Shown here piece by piece: positions 33,423-42,573 of a DNA stretch of 64,000 nucleotides. Under the pieces are notes generated by a model. The model did no database searches, was not told the origin of the DNA, and was given only the letters and a program-made list of their open reading frames with translations. The first letter of the stretch is position 1; every line of letters begins with the position of its first letter. This DNA is from JAICMB01 sp963802915. GTDB lineage: Bacteria; Acidobacteriota; Terriglobia; Bryobacterales; Bryobacteraceae. Position numbers and translations under genes: made by a program. The stretch lies in NCBI GenBank assembly GCA_963802915.1, contig CAWDKQ010000010.1:186001-250000 (forward strand). Direction: 5' to 3'.

Positions 33423-36191
33423 ATGAGATGTCTCGCTGTTCTGATCATCCTCGCCGCTTCCTCAATAGCAAGTGCCAGCGCCGCCGAAAGCCGCATCGTT
33501 AAGGCCGTAGATAATAACAACCGCGTGACGCTCACCGGTCACGTTCGTCCGCAAGCCCAGCCTCAAAACGATATAGGGAGGCTCGCGCCGTCGGTCCCGC
33601 TCACGCACGTGTCACTCGTGCTTTCTCAGTCGCAGGGGCAGCAGAAGGAACTCAATCAGCTCCTGTTGGATCAGCAGAACCCCTCCTCGCCGCTCTATCA
33701 TCACTGGCTCACGCCTGACGAATACGGCGCCCGTTTTGGCGCCAGCGATGCCGATATTTCAACACTCACCTCCTGGCTGCAACAGCAGGGTCTCACCGTT
33801 ACGGGTGTCGCGCACGGCCACAACTGGATCTCCTTCGATGGGTCCGCCGCGCAAGTGGAGGCCGCGTTTCAAACCGAACTGCACCAATATCTTGTTAACG
33901 GCGAAACACACTATGCCAATGCTACCGAACCCTCCATCCCCAACGCCTTTCAACCCGTCGTGCAAGGTGTTCATGGACTCACCGATTTCCGCCCGAGACC
34001 GCACCAGCGTAAGCTTCTGACCCCCAAATATAACGATGGCTCCGGAGATCATTTCATCGCTCCCAACGATTTCGCGACCATTTACAACGTCAGTCCGCTG
34101 TACTCCGCGGGCATTAATGGGTCTGGCCAAAAAATCGCAGTCATGGGGCAAACCGAGATTAATCTTTCCGATATTGAGACATTTCGAAGTCAGTTCGGTC
34201 TTGCTGCCAACGACCCGCAACTTTTATTTGTCCCGAATACGCAGAATCCCGGCGTCAGCCAGAGTGATCTTCCGGAAGCGGACCTCGATCTCGAATGGTC
34301 CGGCGCCGTCGCCAGAAACGCGAGCATTATTTTCGTCTACACCTACAACGTGGAAGACTCGCTGCAATATGCGGTCGATCAAAATCTCGCTCCTGTGATC
34401 ACCACTAGCTATGGGCTATGTGAGGTCGAGAACGGCTCCTCCGACACCTTGACGCAGCAATCCTGGGCAATCCAGGGCAACGCGCAGGGGATCTCGTTCT
34501 TCGCCGCCTCGGGCGATTCCGGCGCGACCGACTGCGGCGATCCCCAGAACCCCGGCCTCGCCGTGGACGTTCCGGCGGCCATTCCGCAATTCACAGGCGT
34601 GGGCGGCACCGAGTTTAATGAAGGCAGTGGCAACTATTGGAGCTCCTCGAACGGTTCAACCGGCGCTTCGGTACTCTCTTACATACCGGAAGTCGCGTGG
34701 AACGACAGCGCGCAGGATGGAACCCCCTCTGCCAGCGGCGGAGGTTCCAGCATCTTCTTCGCGAAGCCTTCCTGGCAAACAGGTACCGGCGTGCCCAGCG
34801 ATAATGCCCGCCATGTTCCCGACGTCGCACTGAGCGCCTCCGCCGATCACGACGGCTACGTCGTTTACTCGGGCGGACAATTGCAGGTTTACGGCGGCAC
34901 TTCCGTTCCCGCGCCTTCATTCGCGGGCCTCACCGCGCTGTTGAATCAGTACGTCGTATCGAAAGGCATTCAGTCGGGCCCCGGACTAGGAAACATCAAT
35001 CCCACTCTTTATTCGCTCGCTCAAACAGCCCCGAGCGCCTTTCACGACATCACGATCGGCAACAATATCGTCACGCCGGATTGTCCTCGCCGCTCCTTGA
35101 ACTGCAACTCTACCCCAGTCGGCTATAACGCCACAGTCGGTTACGATCCGGTCACTGGGCTCGGATCGGTGAACGCCTACAACCTCGCTTTAGCGTGGAC
35201 TGGGAACGCGGTCATAACACCGCCTACCAATCCGCAGAACGCGCTGGCCCTGGTCGCAAGCACAAACACAATCTCGTCTAATGGAACGCTTTACTTGACA
35301 GCTACCGTAACCAGCACCGATGGCGCCACGCCGACCGGTAGCGTCATCTTCACCGCGGGCAGCACGACCCTCGGTTCCATTTCGTTGACCGGATCGGGAG
35401 GGTCTGCCACCGCCACGTTGGGCGTGCCCGCAAGCAGCCTCCCTCAAGGATCATCCACGGTCACGGCGGAATACAGCGGGAACAGTTCGGTCAATGCCAC
35501 GATTTCCGTGTCAGTTTCTTCATCGGCATCGGAAACCAAACCCACAATTGGAGGCCTTGCCCACGGGGCATCGTTCAAGCAAGCCTTCGCGCCAGGAATG
35601 ATTCTGAGCGTTTTCGGATCGCAGTTCGCTCCAACTACCGAGAGCGCTTCCACCGTTCCCTTGCCTCTCACCATGGCCGGCGTAGAAGCGACCGTGAACG
35701 GCATCGCGGCGCCGTTGTATTACGTATCTCCAGGACAATTGAACATTCAAGTCCCGTATGAGGTCTCCGCCGGCTCGACCGCGGTCGTGACCGTGAATAA
35801 CAACGGTCAGCTTGCGTCGCAATCGATCCCGATTACCAAAACTGCGCCCGGAATCTTCGTCAACCCGAGTAACGCACCGGTCCCGAGCACCAGCGGCGCG
35901 CGCGGCAGCATTATCACGCTCTACGTCACTGGCGCCGGCGCTGTTTCGCCGCAGGTGGCAACCGGAGCTGGACCTTCGTCTTCGGCCGTTCCCGTTCCTG
36001 CTCAGGCGCTGACGGTCACCGTGGGCGGTGTACCGGCCTCGGTCCAATATGACGGCATCCCGTCCGGACTTGTTGGCGTGATCCAGGTCAATTATGAAGT
36101 TCCTAGCGGCGTCGCGATCGGCGCCCAGCCAGTCGTTGTCTCTGTCGGAGGCGTTCAAAGCCCCGCGGCGACTTTGACGGTCACGAACTAG
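33423..36191 (+). CDS. S53 (kumamolisin/sedolisin-like) protease with C-terminal Ig and TIGR03437 domains
   Basis: 922 residues from ATG 33423 (signal peptide MRCLAVLIILAASSIASASA). A pro-kumamolisin activation domain (about 30-180; PLTHVSLVLSQSQGQQKELNQLL) precedes the catalytic domain with the S53 triad: Glu285 and Asp289 in PEADLD, and Ser494 in GGTSVPAPSF; Asp365 in ASGDSGA is the oxyanion residue. After about 590 comes a Big-type Ig module (TATVTSTDGATPTGSVIFTAG) and, from about 710, the TIGR03437 domain (HGASFKQAFAPGMILSVFGS). The enzyme should be an acid-active secreted endopeptidase. GTG at 33399 would lengthen it by eight residues. Its last 11 bases overlap the end of the convergent giant gene. 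Confidence 0.92.
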   Translation: MRCLAVLIILAASSIASASAAESRIVKAVDNNNRVTLTGHVRPQAQPQNDIGRLAPSVPLTHVSLVLSQSQGQQKELNQLLLDQQNPSSPLYHHWLTPDEYGARFGASDADISTLTSWLQQQGLTVTGVAHGHNWISFDGSAAQVEAAFQTELHQYLVNGETHYANATEPSIPNAFQPVVQGVHGLTDFRPRPHQRKLLTPKYNDGSGDHFIAPNDFATIYNVSPLYSAGINGSGQKIAVMGQTEINLSDIETFRSQFGLAANDPQLLFVPNTQNPGVSQSDLPEADLDLEWSGAVARNASIIFVYTYNVEDSLQYAVDQNLAPVITTSYGLCEVENGSSDTLTQQSWAIQGNAQGISFFAASGDSGATDCGDPQNPGLAVDVPAAIPQFTGVGGTEFNEGSGNYWSSSNGSTGASVLSYIPEVAWNDSAQDGTPSASGGGSSIFFAKPSWQTGTGVPSDNARHVPDVALSASADHDGYVVYSGGQLQVYGGTSVPAPSFAGLTALLNQYVVSKGIQSGPGLGNINPTLYSLAQTAPSAFHDITIGNNIVTPDCPRRSLNCNSTPVGYNATVGYDPVTGLGSVNAYNLALAWTGNAVITPPTNPQNALALVASTNTISSNGTLYLTATVTSTDGATPTGSVIFTAGSTTLGSISLTGSGGSATATLGVPASSLPQGSSTVTAEYSGNSSVNATISVSVSSSASETKPTIGGLAHGASFKQAFAPGMILSVFGSQFAPTTESASTVPLPLTMAGVEATVNGIAAPLYYVSPGQLNIQVPYEVSAGSTAVVTVNNNGQLASQSIPITKTAPGIFVNPSNAPVPSTSGARGSIITLYVTGAGAVSPQVATGAGPSSSAVPVPAQALTVTVGGVPASVQYDGIPSGLVGVIQVNYEVPSGVAIGAQPVVVSVGGVQSPAATLTVTN

Positions 36192-39100
36192 GAGTAACCT
36201 GCACGGTTTCGGGATCCGCCGAGGTGTATCCGGGCGCGGACGCGTTCATGATCGCCGCGCCCTGCGCGATTCCCGTCACCTGCGGCTCCGTTGTGGGCGT
36301 CGTCAGGCCAGCGGGAATAAAGACGGTGGTGGTAATCGTCGCGACTGCAGTGTTGCTGCTGCTGAGCGTGACCGTGACGCCGCCCACCGGCGCGGGAGAA
36401 TCCAGAATGACAGGGAACGAGACCGTCTGGCCGGCCTGAACGCTGACCCCGGATGGCAGATTTACGCGGATTCCATCGCTGATGTGTATTTGCAGGCTCG
36501 CGGAAACATAGCCTGTAGCAGTGGCGCTGACTGTCGCGTATCCGAGATTGATTCCCGAGATTTGTGGCGTGGTGGCAGGCGTGGTCGAACCCGCCGCGAT
36601 GAAAACAGAAGCGGGTGAAATTGTAAGCAACGTGGTCGCGCTGCTGCTCAGCGCGATGGTCACGCCGCCGGTGGGCGCGGGTGTCGAAAGACTCACCGGA
36701 AACAGCGTCGTCTGAAACTGGCCAACGACAGCGAACGATGGCAGAACTACCGACGGCGGCACTACGACAGTGACATTGGCTGTCGTATCCGCGATCGCCG
36801 GCAAAGAACTCGCGTGGATCACTGTCGTGCCCGGCGTGACTCCCGTCACCGCGACACTGGCGCTGAGCGCGTTCGCCGCGATCGTGACGGTGGCCGGGAC
36901 CGTGGCGACTCCCGTGTTGCTCGAACTGAGACTGAACGTCACGCCACCCGACGGCGCGGCAGACGACAAAAGCAGCGTCAGGAACTGCGTCGACGTTCCC
37001 GGAACCGAGAGTGTCGACGGCGAGAATGAAGCTGTCCCGGTCACTTGCAACTGCTGCGTTGCGATCGGATAGCCGGTTGCCGACACGGTAATCGTCGACG
37101 CTCCGTAATTCACGCCCGTCACTTTTGGCGCGGAAGAGGGCGTCCTGTTTCCCGCCTGTATGACGAAGCTCGCGGGAGAAATCGTCAGGTTCGAAGTAGC
37201 ACCGCTCGACAATGTCACGAAAACAGTCGATTTGGCCGGTGAGGCCAGCGACACGGGATAATTCACGGTCTGGTTCGGCCCCACGATTACGCTCGACGGC
37301 AGCACGAACCCGATTCCGCTGGTCACCGTGATACTCGCCGTCGTGTCGGCGAGATTCGGCAGACTACTGGCGTGAATCGTGGCCGTGCCCGCAGCCACGC
37401 CAGTGACCGGAATGCTTACCGTGGTCGCATTAGCGGCGAAGGTCACCGTCGACGGAACCGTGGCAGCGGATGTGTTGGTCGAGCTTAAATTAACGGTTAT
37501 TCCCCCAGCCGGCGCGGGTCCCGATAGGGTCAGCGTCAGACTTTGCGTCGCCGTCCCGTTGATGGTGAGCGTCGCAGGCGAAAAGCCGATCGACGCCGTC
37601 GTCGTGACGGACTGCGCCGCTCCCGTATATCCGGCCGCAGATGCGCTAATGATCGCCGCGCCCAAATTCACGCCCGTCACTTGCGGTTGGGTCGACGGCG
37701 CTGTGGATCCGGCCGCCACGAACACACTCGGGGGCGCGATGCTCACGTTCGATGTATTGCCGCTGCTCAACATCACCGTGACTCCGCCAGTCGGGGCTGG
37801 CGTGGAAAGCGTGACGGGAAAACTCGCCGACTGGCTCAATCCCACGCTGACACCTGACGTCAAATTTATGGTCCCGCCGGTTGTCACAGTCACCGTTGCC
37901 GAAGCACCGCCATATGCCGATGTCGATGCAGTGATGGTCGTCGCGCCCGGGCTCACTCCGGCTACGGGAACGCTTACACTGCTCAACCCCGCCCCGATGA
38001 CGACATTAGCCGGCACGGTCGCGACCCCCGCGTTGCTCGAATTCAGCGCGACAGTAAGACCCGGCGAAGACGCCGGTGTCAGCAGATTCAACGTCAGGTT
38101 CTGAGTGGTGGTACCGCCGATCGTCAGCGTCGGAGAAGAGAAGCTGAGCTGCGATACAACCTGCACCGTCTGGCCGCCCGAAGCGTAACCGGAGGCGGAC
38201 GCCATGATGGAAGTCGAGCCCAGGCCAACACCGCTGATCTGCGGCTGCGTCGCTGGTGTGGTCGCGCCCGCACTCACAAAAACACTGGCCGGCGATATCG
38301 TGATCTTAGTCGGATCGCCGCTGCTGAGCGCGATCGTAACGCCGCCGCTCGGAGCAGCCGTGGGCAATGCGATGGCGAACGGTAGCGACTGCGAAAGCCC
38401 CACGCTGACGTTGGCCGGCAGTCCGATCGGCGTCAGCAACGAGACAGTTATGCTCGCGGACGCGGGCAGAATGCAGGGCGTGTTGCTCGCCTGAATCGTA
38501 GCCGATCCCACCGCAACGCCTGTTACTGGAACACTCACGGTAGTGCTGCCTGGCGAGAAGGTCACTGCGGCCGGGACGGTCGCCACGCTCGTGTTGCTGG
38601 ACGACAGATTGACTGAGAGACCAGTGGCTGGAGCGGCGGCCGAGAGCGTCAACGTCACACTCTGCGTTGTGGTTCGAGGCACCGTCACGGCCGTTGGCGT
38701 GAACGCTACCGAAGCGGTCACCTGCACGGTCTGTGGCGATGCGGAATCGAATCCGGCCCCCGATGCATTGATCGTCACTGTTCCGATATTCATGCCGGTC
38801 ACCTGCGCTTGCGTCGCAGGTGTGGTCGTGCCTTTCGGTACGAAAACAGTGGGGCTGATGGTTGCCTTCGTAGGATCGCTGCTAGTCAGCGTGACCGTAG
38901 TTCCGCCAGTCGACGCCGCATCGAGAATCACCGGATAAGCTATCGATTGACCCAACCCGACCTTCACATTTTCCGGTATGTCGATGCGGATTCCGTCGCT
39001 GATATGGATCTGAAGACTGGCGCCCGTGTAACCAGGCGCGGACGCGTTGACAAACGCATACCCGAGAGTGATGCCGGAAATCTGCGGCTGCGACGCGGGA

Positions 39101-42100
39101 GTGGTGGATCCAGGGGCGATAAAAACGCTCGCCGGCGTGATCGTCAGAAAGGTGCTATCGCTGCTCGCTAACGCTACTGTGACGCCTCCCGCTGGAGCCG
39201 GAGCGCTGATGCTGAGTGGGAAGGCTGTGGTGTTGAATTGGCCAACCACCGCGAATGTGGGCAGCACGATGCTGGGCGGGGTCACATCCGTCACCGTAGC
39301 CGTGATATCCGGGAAGATCGGTAGAGAACTCGCGTGGATCACGGCGACTCCGGGCCCAACTCCAGTCACCGCGACACTAATGGTTTTCGCGTTCGCGGCG
39401 ATGGTTGCTGTTGACGGCACCGTCGCGACCGAACTATTGCTCGAACTCAGATTCACTACCACTCCTCCCGCCGGAGCGGGCGATGAAAGCGCCAGCGTCA
39501 GGAATCCTGTTGCGGTTCCCGTAACATTGAGAGTCGTGGAGGAGAAGCTGAGCGTCGCGCTCACTTGAACCTGCTGGCTCGCAGTTGGCAGGCCAGTCGC
39601 GGTCGCGGTGATTGACGCCGAACCGTATCCGACGCCGGTAACTTGCGGAGCCACGGTCGGGCTCGTATTTCCTTTCGAGATCAGAACGGTAGTGGGTGAA
39701 ATCGTGACTTTAGAAGTGTCGCTGCTCGCGAGCGACACGAAAACAGACGAGGCCGCCGGCGAAGCCAGCGTGACTGGGAACGCCGCCTGCTGTCCCGGTC
39801 CGATAGAAATGTTCGACGGTAAAAAAATCCCGATCTGAACTGTCACTGTGGCCGTTGTATCCGCAATGTTCGGCAATGCATTGGCATGGATGGTGGCCGA
39901 TCCTGTCCCCATGCCGGTGACGGGAACGCTCACGCTGGTCGCGCCTGTCGCGAAAGCCACCGTTGGTGCAACCGTTGCCGAAGCAGTGTTGGATGAACTC
40001 AGATTGATCGTCAAGCCGCCTGCCGGCGCGGGTCCCGAAAGCGTCAGCGTGAGATTCTGCGTCACGTTTCCGTTGATCGTCAGCGTGGATGGAGTGAAGC
40101 TGACGGTCAACGGCAAAACCACGTTGGCCGTCGCACTGCCACTCGAGTAGCCTGATGCCGACGCGGTCACGTTCGTGCTTCCGCTAGTGGTTCCGGGCGT
40201 CACGGTTACGATCGTGCTGGTCGCGCCGGAAGGAATGGTCACGCTCGACGAAACCGACGCGACATTCGAATTGCTGCTCGACAGATTGATGGTTTGTCCG
40301 TTCGCTCCGGCCGGTGTTGGAATCGTCACGGTCAGATTTCCGGCGGCGTTCGTAAGACTGAGCGGGCTCGGCGTGAGCGAAATGGCGGGCGGCAGCGCGG
40401 CCGTGATCATGACGGTGGAAGGTACGCTGTTCACATAGCCGTCGTTCACAATCAACTGCGCCACGTAGAGACCGGCGATGTCCGGATTGAACATCGGCGA
40501 CGCGCTGTTGGCGCCAGTGAAAGCCGCTAAGCTGCCTGCGGGCGCCGAGTTCCAGGTCCATGAATACGTCAGCGAATCATGATCGGCATCCGATGAGCCG
40601 CTCCCATCCAACAAAACATTCACGCCGACGATCGCGTTCTGAGGGGGACCGGCGTTCGCGACAGGCGCAGTGTTCGTAGTAGAGATTGTCACCGTCGACG
40701 GAAGGCTGCTCAGCAAGCCGTTGCTCACCACGAGCTGCGCAACATAGTTGCCGGCAAGATCAGCTACAAAGGTCGGATTTGGGATAGTCGTGCTGGACAA
40801 GACGGCCGCGCTTCCGGTCGGCGTGGTGATAAGCGACCACTGGTACGTCAGAGGCAGTCCCTGCGGATCCGTTCCGGTCCCGCTCAGCGATACGGTCAGA
40901 TTGTGCCCCGTCGTCTGATTCAACCCGGCGTTGGCCGTCGGCGGCAGCACGGCGCTGGTGGTGATGATCACGGTCGCCGGCGCGCTGTTCGAGATTCCAT
41001 CGTTGACGATCAATTGCGCAACGTAGCCGCCCGCGACATCGGCGGTGAAGGTCGGATTCACAGCCGAAGTGCTACTGAGCGCGGCAGTGCTGTCCTCTGG
41101 AACCCAGAGCAGACTCCATAGATACCTGAGGCTGTTCCCATCCACGTCGGTCGATCCGGCCCCGTTCAGTTGCACGAGGCTTTCAACGTTGACGACCTGC
41201 GCTGAACCGGCATTCGCAACCGGCGGCGTGTTCTCGGTGTTGATAACGACAGTGGAAGGCGTGCTGCTCGTGAAGCTGTCGCTTACGATGAGCTGCGCGG
41301 TATAAGAGCCCGGCTGGTCGACAACAAAACTCGGGGAAATTGTATTCGCTCCGGTCAGAGTCGTATTACTTCCAGCCGGACGTGCGATGAGGGTCCAGGT
41401 ATACGTTAAAGAATTGCCGTCCGGATCCGTCGATCCGCTGCCGTTCAAGGTCGCGGTCGATCCCACAGCCACGGTCTGACCGGCGCCCGCGTTCGCTACC
41501 GGCGCAGTGTGCGTGGTGCTCACGGTGACGCTTGCGCTATTGCTGGCCGAGCCGTTGCTCACGGTGAGTTGAATCACGTAATTACCCGCCACGTCCACCA
41601 GGAACGAAGGCATGACATTGTTGTTGTTCTTTAGAACCGTCGCCGATCCGGCGGGACGCGATAGAAAAGCCCAGGCATAGGTCAGAGTTCCCACGCCGCT
41701 CGGATTGGTAGAGCCGCTGCCATTCAAAGTAGCCGTTGCGCCCACTTTCGCGGTTTGATTCGAACCCGCATTGGCAATCACGGAGTCCGCGGTGATCTGA
41801 TAAGACCAACTCAGGTTCGCGGGATTCAACGGAACCGCTGGATTCGCCAGCACCGTAAACGTGTTGCTGCTGGTGACCTGACCACCCGACGGAATGTTCG
41901 TGAAGTTAAGAGTCGATGCGCTGGGCTGCACTCGAACGACGAAAGGATTGACCGTGGTGACCGTCGCCGTGACCGTTTGAAGAGCTCGGCCGGAATTGAC
42001 CAGGTCTGCCCGATACGTCACGTAGGACTGGGTCGAATTTATCGTCTGTGTGCTGACAACCTGATAATTGGTGATCGAAAGATTCTGGCCGGCGGCGTGG

Positions 42101-42165
42101 CCCAGAGTCGCGCAGACAACAGTTATCGAGAGGGCGACCATGGTCGCCGGATAAAGGTATCTCAT
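36181..42165 (-). CDS. Giant secreted PKD/Ig-like repeat protein
   Basis: About 1994 residues from ATG 42165 (GTG 42171 is also possible; GGCGGGG lies upstream). Signal peptide (ATMVALSITVVCATLGHAAG), a unique domain of about 130 residues, then five PKD-type repeats of about 100 residues, each beginning like PVANAGxxQxxxVG and containing LTYxWxL, and from about residue 610 a long run of beta-sandwich repeats of about 85 residues alternating two types (xxxVSFTPSTLTIxGxxTQNLTLTLS... and LPSxVSVGxxQxxxFPVxLxxPAP...). A 470-residue block occurs twice, 838 residues apart. There is no visible anchor (no LPXTG, no terminal helix). Surface or matrix adhesin role is inferred from domain type only. Confidence 0.85.
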   Translation of the reverse strand: MRYLYPATMVALSITVVCATLGHAAGQNLSITNYQVVSTQTINSTQSYVTYRADLVNSGRALQTVTATVTTVNPFVVRVQPSASTLNFTNIPSGGQVTSSNTFTVLANPAVPLNPANLSWSYQITADSVIANAGSNQTAKVGATATLNGSGSTNPSGVGTLTYAWAFLSRPAGSATVLKNNNNVMPSFLVDVAGNYVIQLTVSNGSASNSASVTVSTTHTAPVANAGAGQTVAVGSTATLNGSGSTDPDGNSLTYTWTLIARPAGSNTTLTGANTISPSFVVDQPGSYTAQLIVSDSFTSSTPSTVVINTENTPPVANAGSAQVVNVESLVQLNGAGSTDVDGNSLRYLWSLLWVPEDSTAALSSTSAVNPTFTADVAGGYVAQLIVNDGISNSAPATVIITTSAVLPPTANAGLNQTTGHNLTVSLSGTGTDPQGLPLTYQWSLITTPTGSAAVLSSTTIPNPTFVADLAGNYVAQLVVSNGLLSSLPSTVTISTTNTAPVANAGPPQNAIVGVNVLLDGSGSSDADHDSLTYSWTWNSAPAGSLAAFTGANSASPMFNPDIAGLYVAQLIVNDGYVNSVPSTVMITAALPPAISLTPSPLSLTNAAGNLTVTIPTPAGANGQTINLSSSNSNVASVSSSVTIPSGATSTIVTVTPGTTSGSTNVTASASGYSSGSATANVVLPLTVSFTPSTLTINGNVTQNLTLTLSGPAPAGGLTINLSSSNTASATVAPTVAFATGATSVSVPVTGMGTGSATIHANALPNIADTTATVTVQIGIFLPSNISIGPGQQAAFPVTLASPAASSVFVSLASSDTSKVTISPTTVLISKGNTSPTVAPQVTGVGYGSASITATATGLPTASQQVQVSATLSFSSTTLNVTGTATGFLTLALSSPAPAGGVVVNLSSSNSSVATVPSTATIAANAKTISVAVTGVGPGVAVIHASSLPIFPDITATVTDVTPPSIVLPTFAVVGQFNTTAFPLSISAPAPAGGVTVALASSDSTFLTITPASVFIAPGSTTPASQPQISGITLGYAFVNASAPGYTGASLQIHISDGIRIDIPENVKVGLGQSIAYPVILDAASTGGTTVTLTSSDPTKATISPTVFVPKGTTTPATQAQVTGMNIGTVTINASGAGFDSASPQTVQVTASVAFTPTAVTVPRTTTQSVTLTLSAAAPATGLSVNLSSSNTSVATVPAAVTFSPGSTTVSVPVTGVAVGSATIQASNTPCILPASASITVSLLTPIGLPANVSVGLSQSLPFAIALPTAAPSGGVTIALSSGDPTKITISPASVFVSAGATTPATQPQISGVGLGSTSIMASASGYASGGQTVQVVSQLSFSSPTLTIGGTTTQNLTLNLLTPASSPGLTVALNSSNAGVATVPANVVIGAGLSSVSVPVAGVSPGATTITASTSAYGGASATVTVTTGGTINLTSGVSVGLSQSASFPVTLSTPAPTGGVTVMLSSGNTSNVSIAPPSVFVAAGSTAPSTQPQVTGVNLGAAIISASAAGYTGAAQSVTTTASIGFSPATLTINGTATQSLTLTLSGPAPAGGITVNLSSTNTSAATVPSTVTFAANATTVSIPVTGVAAGTATIHASSLPNLADTTASITVTSGIGFVLPSSVIVGPNQTVNYPVSLASPAKSTVFVTLSSGATSNLTISPASFVIQAGNRTPSSAPKVTGVNYGASTITVSATGYPIATQQLQVTGTASFSPSTLSVPGTSTQFLTLLLSSAAPSGGVTFSLSSSNTGVATVPATVTIAANALSASVAVTGVTPGTTVIHASSLPAIADTTANVTVVVPPSVVLPSFAVVGQFQTTLFPVSLSTPAPTGGVTIALSSSATTLLTISPASVFIAAGSTTPATTPQISGINLGYATVSATATGYVSASLQIHISDGIRVNLPSGVSVQAGQTVSFPVILDSPAPVGGVTVTLSSSNTAVATITTTVFIPAGLTTPTTEPQVTGIAQGAAIMNASAPGYTSADPETVQVTPSS
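36184..37590 (-). repeat. Internal duplication in giant protein, copy 2
   Basis: C-terminal copy of a block of about 1.4 kb in the giant gene. It corresponds to residues about 1527-1996 and matches the block at 38698-40104 with a constant offset of 2514 bases (838 codons). Paired landmarks: PSFAVVGQFQTTLFPVSL here and PTFAVVGQFNTTAFPLSI there; both continue into LQIHISDGIRVN/LQIHISDGIRID. Similarity is clear in protein and visible in DNA but not identical, so the duplication is not recent. Confidence 0.75.
38698..40104 (-). repeat. Internal duplication in giant protein, copy 1
   Basis: N-terminal copy of the block described at 36184-37590, residues about 689-1158. It contains the same order of modules: NLTLTLSGPAPAGGLTINLSS, then a FLPSNISIGPGQ module, a TLNVTGTATGFLTLALSS module, the VVGQF module and the DGIR module. 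The two copies are separated by about 1.1 kb of four other modules of the same families. Confidence 0.72.
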
Positions 42166-42196
42166 GATCACCCCGCCCAGTCGTTATAGGAAACGA

Positions 42197-42355
42197 ACTG
42201 AGTGTCTTAAAGACCGCCCCATGCTCGCGGCATGGAGCGGCCTGCACTTGCGCTTGTCCTCTCCGCTTGGAGAAGCAGCTAAGACACACAGTTACCGTTC
42301 GATAATAAAGGGTTTCATTATCCTGGACAATGGCGTAGCGCTCGCGCTTAGCCCC
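42197..42355 (-). ncRNA. Structured 5' leader of giant repeat protein gene
   Basis: On the minus strand, 32 bases before the ATG at 42165. A closing helix pairs 42280-42292 with 42197-42209 (12 of 13 positions). Inside are a 10-bp two-part helix (CTGC with GCAG, and TTCTCC with GGAGAG around AAGC) and an 11-bp hairpin 42214-42240 with loop CGCGA and one G-U pair. Further 5' are two more hairpins: 42301-42322 (GATAAT with ATTATC) and 42337-42348 (AGCG with CGCT). Together they make a compact multi-branch fold as in riboswitches. No known class was recognised. Folding was done by eye. Confidence 0.5.
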
Positions 42356-42381
42356 GGAGTTTACCGAGCTATGTGATTGTT

Positions 42382-42410
42382 TTTAAACCGGAAGCGACCT
42401 CACAATGCAA
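42382..42410 (-). promoter_or_regulatory. Candidate sigma-70 promoter for giant gene
   Basis: On the minus strand, TTGCAT (42410-42405) and TTTAAA (42387-42382) are separated by 17 bases. Both boxes differ from consensus. A start near 42375 would give a transcript leader of about 210 bases that contains the complete folded region. Confidence 0.3.
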
Positions 42411-42573
42411 CGCGCGCCCATTTATTTTAAAATGGTCCTGGGTCGGAAACGATTGTAGAGAAAAATAGCTTGGCAGTACTATGAGGACTGGGCCGGGCGG
42501 GCGTCGGATCGCAAATAATAGAAGACTATTGGATAAATATTAAGCCATTAGCGGGATTAATGTCAAGAATTAG
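42411..42573. other. Intergenic remainder between giant gene and hybrid kinase
   Basis: About 160 bases. Contains an AT-rich patch around 42419-42436 (TTTATTTTAAAATGG) and no supported ORF. It lies upstream of the giant gene's leader and downstream of the kinase stop. No terminator hairpin for the kinase was seen. Confidence 0.4.

Noticed and set aside
36224..41305. Many plus-strand open frames (up to 241 codons) opposite the giant repeat gene
   Set aside because: They arise from the codon pattern of the repeated Thr/Ser/Val-rich minus-strand gene, have no family similarity, and no ribosome sites.
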